DNA of 64,000 nt from the NCBI GenBank assembly GCA_944381325.1, contig CALWKS010000002.1, positions 310,001 to 374,000 on the forward strand. The letters are read 5' to 3'. Below, piece after piece: positions 35,160-44,449 of the stretch. Within the stretch, counting starts at the first letter, position 1, and each line of letters begins with the position of its first letter. The stretch comes from an uncultured Christensenellaceae bacterium. Its GTDB lineage: Bacteria > Bacillota > Clostridia > Christensenellales > UBA3700. The notes below the pieces were generated by a model. That model made no database searches and was not told the origin of the DNA. It was given only the letters and a program-made list of their open reading frames with translations. Made by a program: the position numbers and the translations under genes.

Positions 35160-35837
35160 TCACTGAAAATGCTTTTTGATTTTTATATTCCGTGATGAAA
35201 ATTTTCTTCGTCTGTTTTTTTGTTCAACGTCGCTTTCTCTCGGTAATTCTTTAAAACCTTTGACCGCGGTTGCCAACGCGCAGCCTGCCATTACAACTCC
35301 TGCCACCAATCCCATAGCGGCATTCGCTATCGGATCGCCGCCGTCGGAGTTTACGGACAATATCGCCACCTGAGTCAACGCTATCGCAGCAAATGCGCTT
35401 GAAAGATTTATCCATTTCAGCGCGACTCTGAACCCGTTTTTTGCATGCGCAGCCTTTACCAGTCCGTATATTGCCGCCCCAAGATCGTAAAAGGCAACAG
35501 CCGCCACCGCTATCGCGGGAATAAGTCCGAATCCGAAAAAAGCAGGCACGAAAAACTGTCTTACCGCCCCTGCAATATACAATAAAGCCGACACGGTAAG
35601 CACTCCCGCGATCGTAAGATAGAACTTAGCGCAACGACCTTTATCCGTTTCATTCCTTCCTTTAAAGCAAAGTGCTTTTGCAATGCCTGTGCCGCAAGAA
35701 TAAAATCCTGAAATGACAATGAAGACCGATGCGCTCACTGCTCCTGCCGTAAGCTTGATAACCGTAGTAACCGCGCTCAGCGCAAGAGAATTGAATCTGA
35801 TAATTTTTTCTCTTTGTACACTGTTATTCTTCTTCAT
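35160..35837 (-). CDS. Multi-helix membrane protein, unknown
   Basis: The 225-residue protein has five or six hydrophobic helices and a short basic C-terminus. I chose ATG 35837, which follows AAAGGGGTAATGAT; the frame start 45 bp upstream is less likely. I recognise no domain. The next gene upstream (35922) is also a small membrane protein, and both may belong to one unit controlled by the divergent TetR gene. Confidence 0.65.
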   Translation of the reverse strand: MKKNNSVQREKIIRFNSLALSAVTTVIKLTAGAVSASVFIVISGFYSCGTGIAKALCFKGRNETDKGRCAKFYLTIAGVLTVSALLYIAGAVRQFFVPAFFGFGLIPAIAVAAVAFYDLGAAIYGLVKAAHAKNGFRVALKWINLSSAFAAIALTQVAILSVNSDGGDPIANAAMGLVAGVVMAGCALATAVKGFKELPRESDVEQKNRRRKFSSRNIKIKKHFQ

Positions 35838-35921
35838 ATCATTACCCCTTTTATTCTTTCCGTGCGTTTTCTCTTTCCGCACCGCCGCCCTTCAGATATC
35901 CTCAGGACGGCGGCACGTTTA

Positions 35922-36458
35922 TCATATTTCCTTATGTTCGAGCAGATCGTTTCCCTGTTCGAGAATGTTCGCAAGGGCCTCTTCTCCTGCGTCTATTGCC
36001 GACGCAACCTGCTTTGTTTTCTTAAGAGTAATTTTGCTGTAAATCGGATATGTCAGACAACACAGCACGATCCCGACAACACCGAGAATCACTCCCGCGA
36101 CCATGTTCTGCACCTCGCCTGAAGAATTCATTACTATGCTCATTCCTCCTCCCAGCACCAGAACTGAAAACACACCGAAAATATACGCGAAAATGCTTGC
36201 CCCCAACGTCTTGCTTCTCTCCAGAGCATCAAGCGCAGCTCTTTCTTCTTCCGCCTTCTTTTCAAGTCTCGTCAGCTCCTGTTTATGCTCTATTTTGCGG
36301 TCTCTTCTCAGCGTTACAACGCAATTGTCTGCCACTGAAGGCGTTACTTCAACCGCCTCCCAGCCAAACGCTTCGTATAAGTCCATCGTCTTTGATCTGT
36401 CACGGTTTTTAACGGTTTTGGTTTTGTATTCATAAGAAATAAAATTTTTGTTTTGCAT
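35922..36458 (-). CDS. Coiled-coil membrane protein, unknown
   Basis: The 178-residue protein begins with about 60 polar residues (FISYEYKTKTVKNRDRSKTM), continues with a coiled coil rich in Glu, Arg and Lys (about 60-90), has two transmembrane helices (about 93-140) and ends in a charged helix. AAGGAGAAAATGAT is the ribosome site. I do not recognise a family. It is divergent from the TetR regulator, a common layout for a controlled gene. Confidence 0.65.
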   Translation of the reverse strand: MQNKNFISYEYKTKTVKNRDRSKTMDLYEAFGWEAVEVTPSVADNCVVTLRRDRKIEHKQELTRLEKKAEEERAALDALERSKTLGASIFAYIFGVFSVLVLGGGMSIVMNSSGEVQNMVAGVILGVVGIVLCCLTYPIYSKITLKKTKQVASAIDAGEEALANILEQGNDLLEHKEI

Positions 36459-36502
36459 ATCATTTTCTCCTTATTCGTATTGTCCCCATGAAAAATCTGT
36501 CG

Positions 36503-36614
36503 ACTTGACTTTTCCTTGAGACAAGTGTATTGTAGTATACAGAAAACATCATTTCAAGCGTTGAAAAACGCGATAAAACAGATACCCGCGCCGTGTCGCG
36601 CGGTTTGAGACAAG
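36503..36614. promoter_or_regulatory. Possible TetR operator region
   Basis: Between the divergent genes an inverted repeat ACTTGACT-8-AGACAAGT (36503-36526, one mismatch) overlaps TTGACT-18-TATTGT promoter boxes (36505-36534). TTGAGACAAG is repeated at 36516-36525 and 36605-36614. These could be the binding sites of the adjacent TetR protein. Confidence 0.35.
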
Positions 36615-36631
36615 ACGGAGGTTTTTGTATC

Positions 36632-37171
36632 GTGCAATACTCTCAGGGAGATTATTCAAAACATTATATAGTAGAAGCTCTGTTTAAACTTATGGAGAGC
36701 ACGCCCTATCCTGACATAACCATCTCTGATATAGCAAAAAAAGCCGGAGTCGGTCGTGCCACTTTTTACAGATATTTCTCAAACAAAGAAGAGGTAGTCA
36801 GATTTTTCTTCGATCATACTAAATCCGAATTTGCCGAAGAACAAATTTACCGCCCCCGCTGTGCCGAAGATTACGAAGAAGTGATCAAGCGCGTTATCCG
36901 CTATATAAAAGCTCATAAAAGGCATCTGCAACTTTTGTGCAAAGCGCACCTTGAATATATATATTTCGACTATGTGGACAGATCTCTTTTAAATCTTTTC
37001 AGAAGCGAATTCGATGACGACAATATTTACAAAGCCGCAGGCTATGCGGGAGCGATAACCAATATCACCCTGCACTGGGCAAAGAACGATTGCGAAGACG
37101 ATGAAAAGGTGGTTTTCGCCGCATTTTCAGACGTAACCCTTGGCGGAATGAAAAAATCTGCAGCACAATAA
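36632..37171 (+). CDS. TetR-family transcriptional regulator
   Basis: The 179-residue protein has the N-terminal TetR HTH (DITISDIAKKAGVGRATFYRYFSNKEEVVRFFF) and a helical ligand domain with a TetR_C-like HWAKN segment. I chose GTG 36632, which has GGAGG (36617-36621) 10 bases upstream; a frame start at 36593 has none. It likely represses itself and the divergent membrane protein genes. The ligand is unknown. Confidence 0.85.
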   Translation: MQYSQGDYSKHYIVEALFKLMESTPYPDITISDIAKKAGVGRATFYRYFSNKEEVVRFFFDHTKSEFAEEQIYRPRCAEDYEEVIKRVIRYIKAHKRHLQLLCKAHLEYIYFDYVDRSLLNLFRSEFDDDNIYKAAGYAGAITNITLHWAKNDCEDDEKVVFAAFSDVTLGGMKKSAAQ

Positions 37172-37255
37172 GCAATGTCTCAGACAAGAATTCTTTACAT
37201 TGCTTTCATATTAAAAATTACTATACCAAATAAATCCTTTTGATTTTTATTTTTT

Positions 37256-37286
37256 AAAGCCGCGCAACAAGTCGCGGCTTTATTTA
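37256..37286 (+). terminator. Terminator of tetR
   Basis: The 9-bp stem AAAGCCGCG/CGCGGCTTT (37256-37264 and 37273-37281) is followed by ATTTAT, a weak T-run. Confidence 0.6.
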
Positions 37287-37617
37287 TGGTCAGGTCTGAT
37301 ATGTCTGAATTTCTTTAAGACTCCTGTATTCATTTTTACACTTAAAAGGATTGACAGTATGAAATAAGTTGCTGAAAGCAATGGGTATGCGCATTCGGAT
37401 AAATGAAAATTGCTTATTCGCATCCAAGCAATTTATATATTAAGTAATAAATCTTTAACCAGATAACATTCCTCTTAATGTCAAACAGAAAATTGAAACA
37501 ATTGCAAATTAAAACATTATCTTAAACGTCTTTTGTTTCTTAATCTGTTGTATATAAACATAAATTATTTCTTCTTTCCACTGTTTAAAATCAATTTAAG
37601 TCAACCATTCAGAAAAT
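37287..37617. other. AT-rich intergenic stretch
   Basis: It lies between tetR and the yabPQ-like pair. No gene or RNA motif is recognised; GC content is low. Confidence 0.3.
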
Positions 37618-37618
37618 C

Positions 37619-37647
37619 GCATAATCGGCAAAACATCGACATATCTT
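37619..37647 (+). promoter_or_regulatory. Sigma-E-like sporulation promoter of yabPQ
   Basis: GCATAAT (37619-37625) and CATATCTT (37640-37647) are 14 bp apart. This fits the mother-cell sigma-E pattern known from Bacillus (-35 near kmATATT, -10 CATANNNT, spacing 13-15). It lies 20 bp before the yabP-like gene, whose Bacillus counterpart is sigma-E-dependent. No housekeeping promoter is clearer here. Confidence 0.5.
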
Positions 37648-37666
37648 AAAGCAGGAAGGTGAAAAT

Positions 37667-37951
37667 ATGCAAAACGGCGAACAGACAAAAAAGACTACTC
37701 CGTCTCCTTCAGCTCAGATCGATTTCGGCAAAGGAGTGTCCCTGAGCGGAATAACGGAATTAGTTTCTTCGACTGACAAAGCTTTTGTCGCAAGAACAGG
37801 CGAAGGCATAATTACTGTACAAGGAGAAGGGCTGAACCCAAGGCTTATCGATGTAGAAAAATACACTGCCGTACTCGGCGGAAAGATATATGCGGTATCA
37901 AGCAGTAAACAGATGACCCCGAAAGGCTTTTTCTCAAAGCTCTTCAAGTAA
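37667..37951 (+). CDS. yabP: YabP-like sporulation protein
   Basis: The 94-residue protein resembles YabP/YqfC, small beta-rich proteins needed for spore coat or cortex assembly. The conserved shape is VSLSGITELVSSTDKAFVAR, then GIITVQGEGL, then VLGGKIYAV. AGGAAGGTGAAA is the ribosome site. The yabQ-like gene follows 1 bp after the stop, as in Bacillus and Clostridium. It acts in the mother cell around the forespore. Confidence 0.75.
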   Translation: MQNGEQTKKTTPSPSAQIDFGKGVSLSGITELVSSTDKAFVARTGEGIITVQGEGLNPRLIDVEKYTAVLGGKIYAVSSSKQMTPKGFFSKLFK

Positions 37952-37952
37952 T

Positions 37953-38318
37953 ATGACCGACTCTCTTTCTCAGTTTATCGTATTATTATGTCTTTCTGCA
38001 ACAGGTGCAGGAGCTGGAAGTGCTATTGCACTGGTCGACTTTGCAGACAAAATCCTGCGCGGCAAACCCGTTTTCAGATTTATAGCCGAATTTGCTGTAA
38101 TTTCTGCATCGGGAGCATTGCTTTGGCTTATCGTTTTATTGTTGCACAACGGGATAATTCGTGCATTTTTCTTTATCCCTGCGGCAGTTTTTTGCATATT
38201 TTGCTTTATATGTATTCAAAAATTGCTATCCCCTCGCATCTCTTCCGCACAAAAAGCTCTTGAGCGCTTCAAAAGCAGCCATACAGGCAATTTTATAGTC
38301 AAATATATTCTAAAATAG
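37953..38318 (+). CDS. yabQ: YabQ-like spore cortex membrane protein
   Basis: The 121-residue protein has an N-terminal transmembrane helix, a short cytoplasmic loop with a D-F/L-x-R-like pattern (LVDFADKILRGK), and two further helices. This is the layout of YabQ, a forespore-membrane protein needed for cortex formation. Sequence identity is low, but the gene order yabP-yabQ with a 1-bp gap supports it. No terminator is obvious; AT-rich sequence follows. Confidence 0.65.
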   Translation: MTDSLSQFIVLLCLSATGAGAGSAIALVDFADKILRGKPVFRFIAEFAVISASGALLWLIVLLLHNGIIRAFFFIPAAVFCIFCFICIQKLLSPRISSAQKALERFKSSHTGNFIVKYILK

Positions 38319-39989
38319 CAAATAATAACCGTTTTTTTTATATTTTTTAGAATATTTAATTCTAATATCAACAATTATATTTTTTCATTTAAATTAATAT
38401 GGTTTTAGTTATCTGTATATATCTATTAATTATATTTCAAATAAAAATAACCGTTTTTTGAATAATATTGTCGTTTCGACGTGTTTTCAGGCACTTTGTT
38501 TTAATAATTACGCGCGTAATAATGAAATTTTGCAAAATCTCTTCCCCCAAGCTTTTTAGCCAAAAAACTCATTTTTCCTTTATTCATCGGGATTTTCGTG
38601 TATTTTTGAACGTTTTCTCACACTTTTAAGGTTTTCAGCTTTTTACGCTGTTTTTCCTTTGTTTATCGGGTTTTCACGATATTTTAAAACATTTTCAGCT
38701 CTTACTGCCTTTTATGTTGATTTTGCGTGTTTTCCTTTATTTATCGGCATTTCTTAAGAATTATTCTTTGTTTTGCCTCTCTATGCCCTTTTTGGCTTGC
38801 TTTGCCTTAAAATCCTTTTGTTTTCTTGGTTTTCAGGTCTTTTCATATTCTTCCCCCTACACAAAGCCGAATTTTAAACAAATTCCCGAAAAATCCTTTA
38901 TTTATCGGCGCTTTCGAGGATTTTCGCCTTTTCCTCAACTTTCTTCCGATCTTTACGTTTTCTTGCTCGAAACGCCTTTATTTATCGGCTTTTCAGCTTG
39001 TTATGCGGTTTTTCCGTCCTGAACCCGTTTTTTAAGGTTTTATTCGAAAATTCCTTTGCCGATCGGGGTTTTCCGTAATTCTTTGTCTTTTCTTTCTTTT
39101 TCGGCATCTTCAGACCGTTTTACTTATTTTTCCTTTATTTATTGAAGTTTTTGCGGATTTTTAATAATTTTCTCTTTACATTGCCTTAACTGCCTTGTTT
39201 ACCGCCTTTCTCTTGTTTTCGTCTTGTTTTTTCGACGTTTCCTTAAAAAAACCGCTCATCCCTGATAAATTCAGATGTTTCCAACGATTTTGCCTTATTT
39301 ACCCGCCTTTCTCGCTATCATATTGCTTTTCAAAGGTTTTCCGAGCATCTATGGCTTTCTTCTTACTGTTTCACTTGTTTAAAAGTTCTTACTCCTTAAA
39401 TAAGCTAAAATACCGGACTTTCCTTGAAGTTCAGAGGTTTTTCTCGGCTTATCCACTCTGTTTTACGGTTTTTGTGTACATACCCGCAAAAAATGCCGAG
39501 TTTCAGGGACATCAGTTGATTTTCCTTTCTTTCGCACCTCTCTGCTCTTTTTCTCAGTGTTTATGCAGATAATAAGCCAAAAAGAGCTTCTCCCCTTTAC
39601 CTGTAATCAGATTAACGTTCTTCCTGTATGTTCTTGGATTTTCAGCCTGAAATCGCGCTCCTCTTGCCTTTATCTCCGCCACAGAGCTTTTCTCTCGATT
39701 TCCATTGACTTTCCGAACATTACATGAACTACAAAGGAAATACAGCCCGAAATGCTTATAACGCAGGTAAAAGCGGCTTAAGCACGGTAAATTCAGCGCT
39801 TTTGTCAGGGCTTTACGCGATCTTTGCCGCCATCGCTTGAATCAGGCGCATTATAAAGCCTTTAAGGCCTTGCCCGTCTTTCTTCAGCAGATTCTTCGAT
39901 TTAAAGTCAAAATCTGCGAATTTCGGCTTATTTCACTGCCATACGCGTTATTGAAAAAGATTTTTAAATGTTTTTTGAAAATTAGCAAA
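38319..39989. other. Gene-free, pyrimidine-rich stretch with periodic array
   Basis: About 1.7 kb has no coding sequence. Plus-strand bases are strongly T- and C-biased. From about 38490 to 39310 it carries a degenerate tandem array of about 79 bp period (described separately). The sequence from 39.3 to 39.98 kb keeps the bias but loses the clear periodicity. Small frames here lack ribosome sites and look random. Confidence 0.6.
38577..39145. repeat. Degenerate 78-81 bp tandem array with 14-bp core
   Basis: The core CCTTTATTTATCGG or a close variant starts at 38577, 38656, 38734, 38814 (weak), 38895, 38975, 39053 and 39132. The steps are 79, 78, 80, 81, 80, 78 and 79 bp. Three copies (38734, 38895, 38975) are identical. 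Units share weaker similarity after the core (TTTTC, then ATTTT), while the rest has diverged. A further weak match at 39293 is two periods on, and a weak one at about 38494 precedes. Period is not a multiple of three, so it is not a coding repeat. Confidence 0.75.
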
Positions 39990-40017
39990 AGAAAAGACAG
40001 AGCATTGCTCTGCCTTT
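39990..40017 (-). terminator. Terminator of TrmH-family gene
   Basis: On the minus strand GGCAGAGC-AAT-GCTCTGTC is followed by TTTTCTTTT, about 125 bp after the stop. Confidence 0.7.
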
Positions 40018-40140
40018 AAAATTACGTATATACGCCGTCAAAACCACCTCTCCGGCAGGTCGTCTCAGCCCTAAAGCAAAATCGGCTTGTCTTGCCCCTT
40101 ATCGGGCTCTGAAAGCTGCATTGGAGCTTTTACCGAAGAG

Positions 40141-41010
40141 TCAACGCTTAATATACCCTTTGTTCTTAAGACTCGCTTCGTAACACACCACAGTTGCCGC
40201 TACGCCGACATTCAACGAATCACACTTGCCGAACATAGGTATCGAAAGCAATTTCACCTCTTTGTCATACCAGCCGCGCGATATACCGTATCTTTCGCTG
40301 CCCATAACAAAAGCACACCTTTTCCCGTAAGGATATTCGTAATAACTCTTTTCCGCCCTGCTGTCCGTAAGATATATCTCGAATCCACGGGAATGCAGCG
40401 CCTCGTAACAGTCGTCGGCGCTTGAAAATTCGACTATCGGAATATTAAGAACGCTTCCCATGCTTGATTGCAACAACTTGGGATGAGTCATCCTGGCCTT
40501 ACGGTTGCATATAAACACCGCGTCAACCCCCGCACCGTCCGCAACTCTGATCATAGTGCCGACGTTCCCCGGGATCTCGACACCGTCAAGAACAAGAACA
40601 ACGCTCTTATCAGTAAAAGCTATATCCTCGACCTCGGACAGCGTGAAATAAGCAATGCTCATGATCCCGTCAGGCTTTTCCCTTTCGCTGATCTTCTCAA
40701 AGGTTTTAGCGCTGACGGTAAACCTCTGATCACATCTTTCAGCAAGCTCTCCTATAAGCTTTGCAGCCTCAACCGTATAAACCCTTTCAGGGCAAATAAT
40801 CAACGCATGCAAAGGAGAAGAAGCTTCGACCAGCATCTTGTTAAACCAAAGCCCTTCTGCGACGTACTGACGCGTAGGATTAGGCTTACTGTTGGACACC
40901 AGACCCTTAACGTGCTTAATTATAGAATGCCCGTCTCCGACAGCGTAAAATTTATATTTTTGCGTAAGCGCGGATATTATTTCTTTAGCAGCTTCCTGCT
41001 CATTTTGCAT
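40141..41010 (-). CDS. TrmH-family (SpoU) RNA 2'-O-methyltransferase
   Basis: The 289-residue protein has an N-terminal substrate-binding domain and a C-terminal SPOUT domain. The three motifs are EIPGNVGTMIRVADG, FVMGSERYGIS and IPMFGKCDSLNVGVAATVV. It methylates a ribose in rRNA or tRNA; the exact site cannot be named (RlmB- or TsnR-like). It is the only gene within 8 kb of AT-rich sequence, on the minus strand, with its own terminator. No strong Shine-Dalgarno is visible except AGGAGAGAA before the ATG. Confidence 0.9.
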   Translation of the reverse strand: MQNEQEAAKEIISALTQKYKFYAVGDGHSIIKHVKGLVSNSKPNPTRQYVAEGLWFNKMLVEASSPLHALIICPERVYTVEAAKLIGELAERCDQRFTVSAKTFEKISEREKPDGIMSIAYFTLSEVEDIAFTDKSVVLVLDGVEIPGNVGTMIRVADGAGVDAVFICNRKARMTHPKLLQSSMGSVLNIPIVEFSSADDCYEALHSRGFEIYLTDSRAEKSYYEYPYGKRCAFVMGSERYGISRGWYDKEVKLLSIPMFGKCDSLNVGVAATVVCYEASLKNKGYIKR

Positions 41011-42102
41011 ACATTCTCTCCTGACAGTAAATACTAATTACAAGATAACACAGCAAGGCTTTTTACTCAAGCATTTATATCCCCGCAAAATGATTTAATT
41101 AAAAAGAAAGACATAATCCTCGCCTTCGAAACATAACCGTTTTATCCATAATTCAGCGTTTAACATTACAAAAACAAAAAAGCAGACAATCTTGCTCCAG
41201 AAAATCATAAAATCGAAGTGCTCTTGATTATCATCCATACACAAAAGACAAAACAAAGAACGACCAGATACTGTTTTTCAATTCTGATACAAAAGACTTT
41301 AAAAAATCAAACAAAAAAATATAACTCGCTGTTTCCGACAACGCGATTTTAAGCTTCATAAAATCGGAATCAACAAATCCAAAGACAAGAAAATGAAACG
41401 CAAATAATTGTAAGTTGTAAATTTAAACGATATTGCCAAAATAACAAACATAAGTTTACATTGTATGGTTATAACATTGACAATCCGAGAAAGAAAACAT
41501 CTCAGCACAACACAACCAATGTTTATTAACAACGAAAACAACACCAAAAAAGCGCCTGGTTAAACCGAAGGTTGTATGCTTGGGTAAATGAAAATAATTT
41601 ACTGTTATTATCATAAGGGCAGTCGCCAATTAAAGAGAATAACAACATATGGAAATATAATAGCAAATCATATCAGACCCACGCTCGGAACAGCAACGAT
41701 CCAATCAGCAAAAGATAAGCCCAAGATATCAGTATTGCCGCCAGTAAAAACACAACCCATCCAACCGTTATCATAAATTCAGCAATAACAAAGCTAAAAG
41801 AGAAGGGAAGTACGGGATATGCTCACATTATAAAACAAAATAATAAAGCTCAAGAGCAAGTAGGATGGTATAAAATCCAATAAAACACGGCCTGAATTCA
41901 GCTGTTTAAACAAAAATACGGCATATCAAAGGTTAATTTAAAACATCTGCACTGTATAAAAAAGACAGAAGCAACACAAATTCAGCTTCATCGGACAAAT
42001 TTAGCATTAAAAAGCCGGGAAAGACCGAATAAGTGGCTGAATTTACCCTTCAAAAGCAAGAAAAATCTGCTAAAAACGTTAAAAGCAGAAATAACCGTAT
42101 TT

Positions 42103-42125
42103 TGTTTCACAAAATCCGTGAAACA
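42103..42125. promoter_or_regulatory. Split parS-like palindrome
   Basis: TGTTTCAC (42103-42110) and GTGAAACA (42118-42125) are exact parS half-sites, separated by seven extra bases AAAATCC. ParB needs adjacent half-sites, so it may be a hairpin or a disrupted site rather than a working one. Confidence 0.35.
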
Positions 42126-42285
42126 TTGGCAAAAATATTTTTGTTTTTAACAATTTAAGCCGATTTTTGTCTGAAAAATTATAAGCTCTCGTTATCTAAA
42201 AATCACATAATTTGATAATTATAAGTTAATTTTTAGCCAATATTATTATATGTTGGAAACAATATGGCTAAATTTGAGGCGAAAT

Positions 42286-42301
42286 TGTTCCGCGTGAAAC
42301 T
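42286..42301 (+). promoter_or_regulatory. parS-like site 1
   Basis: TGTTCCGCGTGAAACT matches the Firmicute parS consensus TGTTNCACGTGAAACA at 14 of 16 bases. ParB encoded at 58.9 kb has parS-type recognition residues. The site lies at the composition switch near 42.3 kb. Confidence 0.6.
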
Positions 42302-43364
42302 TTTTATTTTGCCAACAGACAGAGAAGACGACAAGGCAATGGAGAAGAGGCCTTAAGCCGCTTATTTCACCCGTTAACGCCCTCTATTTTATCTTTTCTG
42401 GATTTAGCTGCTACCGATCAGAGACAACGCTCTCTGTAAAAACTTCTACGTTGCATTGCTCTCTTTCTTTGCTTTTATTTCTACAGCGCAAGTCTACAGT
42501 CAAAAGCCGAACTCTTTCCCTTGATCACATTTGCTTGTGCTTATTTGTGTTTTCACAATTTAAACATTCATAATACAAACAAGATGTTTTCTCTGATTCC
42601 ATTGTTATCGTAAAGTTCTTAACGTTTATCGCTATTGTGTTTTTACTCCTGTTTCCAATTCATCATTTACTATCTTTTCTTGTTATTCTTGTTACATATA
42701 TGCTTTACTCTTTTTTGCAAATTCTTAAACACCTGTGATTTTTAATTTTTCAATCAATGTTGATGATATAACCTACAGTATTATATTGTATCGGTTTATG
42801 TTTTTGCCTGCTTTTGACTCGCGGCTTATGTATTAACCTCTGAAGGGGAGCCTCTATGTTTTAATCAAAAAGATTATTGCTTCCTAGAGCTATTTGCTTT
42901 AAATAGAGTAGCTATCTAAATGATCGTTTCTTTGCTCTGACACGTCAATATATTTGTTTAATTGCTTATATTCGCCTCTTTAATCGGTTTATAAAAGGCT
43001 TGTTTTATCATTCTTGTGTGCCGAAAAACGTTACAAGCTTAATCAGAATCAGTTTATCTTTCATACATATACTTCTGTTAATTGGTTTTTACTACGGAGC
43101 TTTGACGTCTTAAAGGCAATTACACGTTTGCCTGCTTTGAATTCTATTACTTTCGCATTTTCTTCATTGAGTTGCTACGAGTCCTAGCGCTGCCTAAGTC
43201 ATTTTATTCGCTGACACAGCTTATCAGTCAACATGTTTTACCTGAAATAATATAATAGTTTTTCTTTTGTGCCTTTCTGCATTTGCCATGCAAACACAAA
43301 AAGATATAAATGCCGCTTTATTCCCAACGGACTTCAGAGAGTCTTTTTTTATCGATTTTGCTTT

Positions 43365-43380
43365 TGTTTCACATGGAACA
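43365..43380 (-). promoter_or_regulatory. parS-like site 2
   Basis: On the minus strand TGTTCCATGTGAAACA matches TGTTNCACGTGAAACA at 15 of 16 bases (one C to T change in the centre). It is the best match of the three. Confidence 0.7.
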
Positions 43381-44449
43381 TTGTATTTTTTGATTTTTAT
43401 TTATTGATTTTACAACTTTTTTGTTGTCTTGCTTGTTTTCGTTTAAACTTTCTATTTAAATCAGATTTTTATTTTTGTGCTTAACATATGCCGCAATGTG
43501 TTTCCAAGGTTTCATTGACAACTTCTGATCCTTGATCCCTGTGCGCCTATTTACGCGTTATCCTTTTATCGTTTTCAATTGAGCAACCTTGATTTGAAGG
43601 CAGAGCATATATGTTTATGGATACGTATTATCTTAACACTGGTATTTGCTATTCACGACACCATAGCAATTGTGTCAGACTGAGCATTCTCGCCTCATGT
43701 AAACACCTACTACCTGCGATATAAATTAATTCGCCTTTCTCCAAGCTCTTTTTATCGATCCTTCCTTATAGCAACTTCCAGCAGTAAATACTTCGGAGAG
43801 AACCGTGTTTTAACATTTAAATCCTTTGCAACGAGCAAGCTCATCGTTGCTTCGACAAGATATAAGCAACACAACATCAAAAATATAGCATTTGCGCGTT
43901 GAAATCTGTGAAATTTTAGAGTTTTGTTTTTAATCGTTACATTTTAAAATATTATATTTGCAGCACTATATCGTGTTTCAGATACTTCCGCCTTAGATTG
44001 CCCGCAACAACCGTTTTTATTAATCTTATCAGCATTCATATTGGTATTATCGATATCGTAGCATTCAGCTGTTAAAGTTGCAAAATGGTAACAGACTCAA
44101 AACTACACTGCGGTTAAACGGTTTTGAAAAACAGTTAATTTTGGCGATATTCCCGGTCTGATGCGATTGCTTTCAACTCTGAATGCAACCTTTTGCTTTT
44201 AATTTTAAAGATATGTTGCGCCTGATCTGCTTGCCCCCCCACCTTCTAAAAGCCTGTTTTGAACTTTAATCAACTCAATTGCGCGTTCTGATATTTCTAT
44301 CATTGGCATCGATTTACGATATTTCATCTGGAACAAATCAAGAGAAGAAGCCCAACCGTAACATTTCTTTTTAATTGCTCTTTATACAAGTGAAACTCCT
44401 CCTTTCAAGCACCGTAGCACATAATATAAAGTCTTTACTTAAGACAAAC

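Noticed and set aside
38577..39145. CRISPR array
   Set aside because: The repeated core is only 14 bp, the spacing is about 79 bp, the units are related outside the core, and no cas gene is near.
38714..39572. Small frames inside the periodic array (102 and 125 codons)
   Set aside because: They have no ribosome site, are poor in codon structure and the repeat period does not keep the frame.
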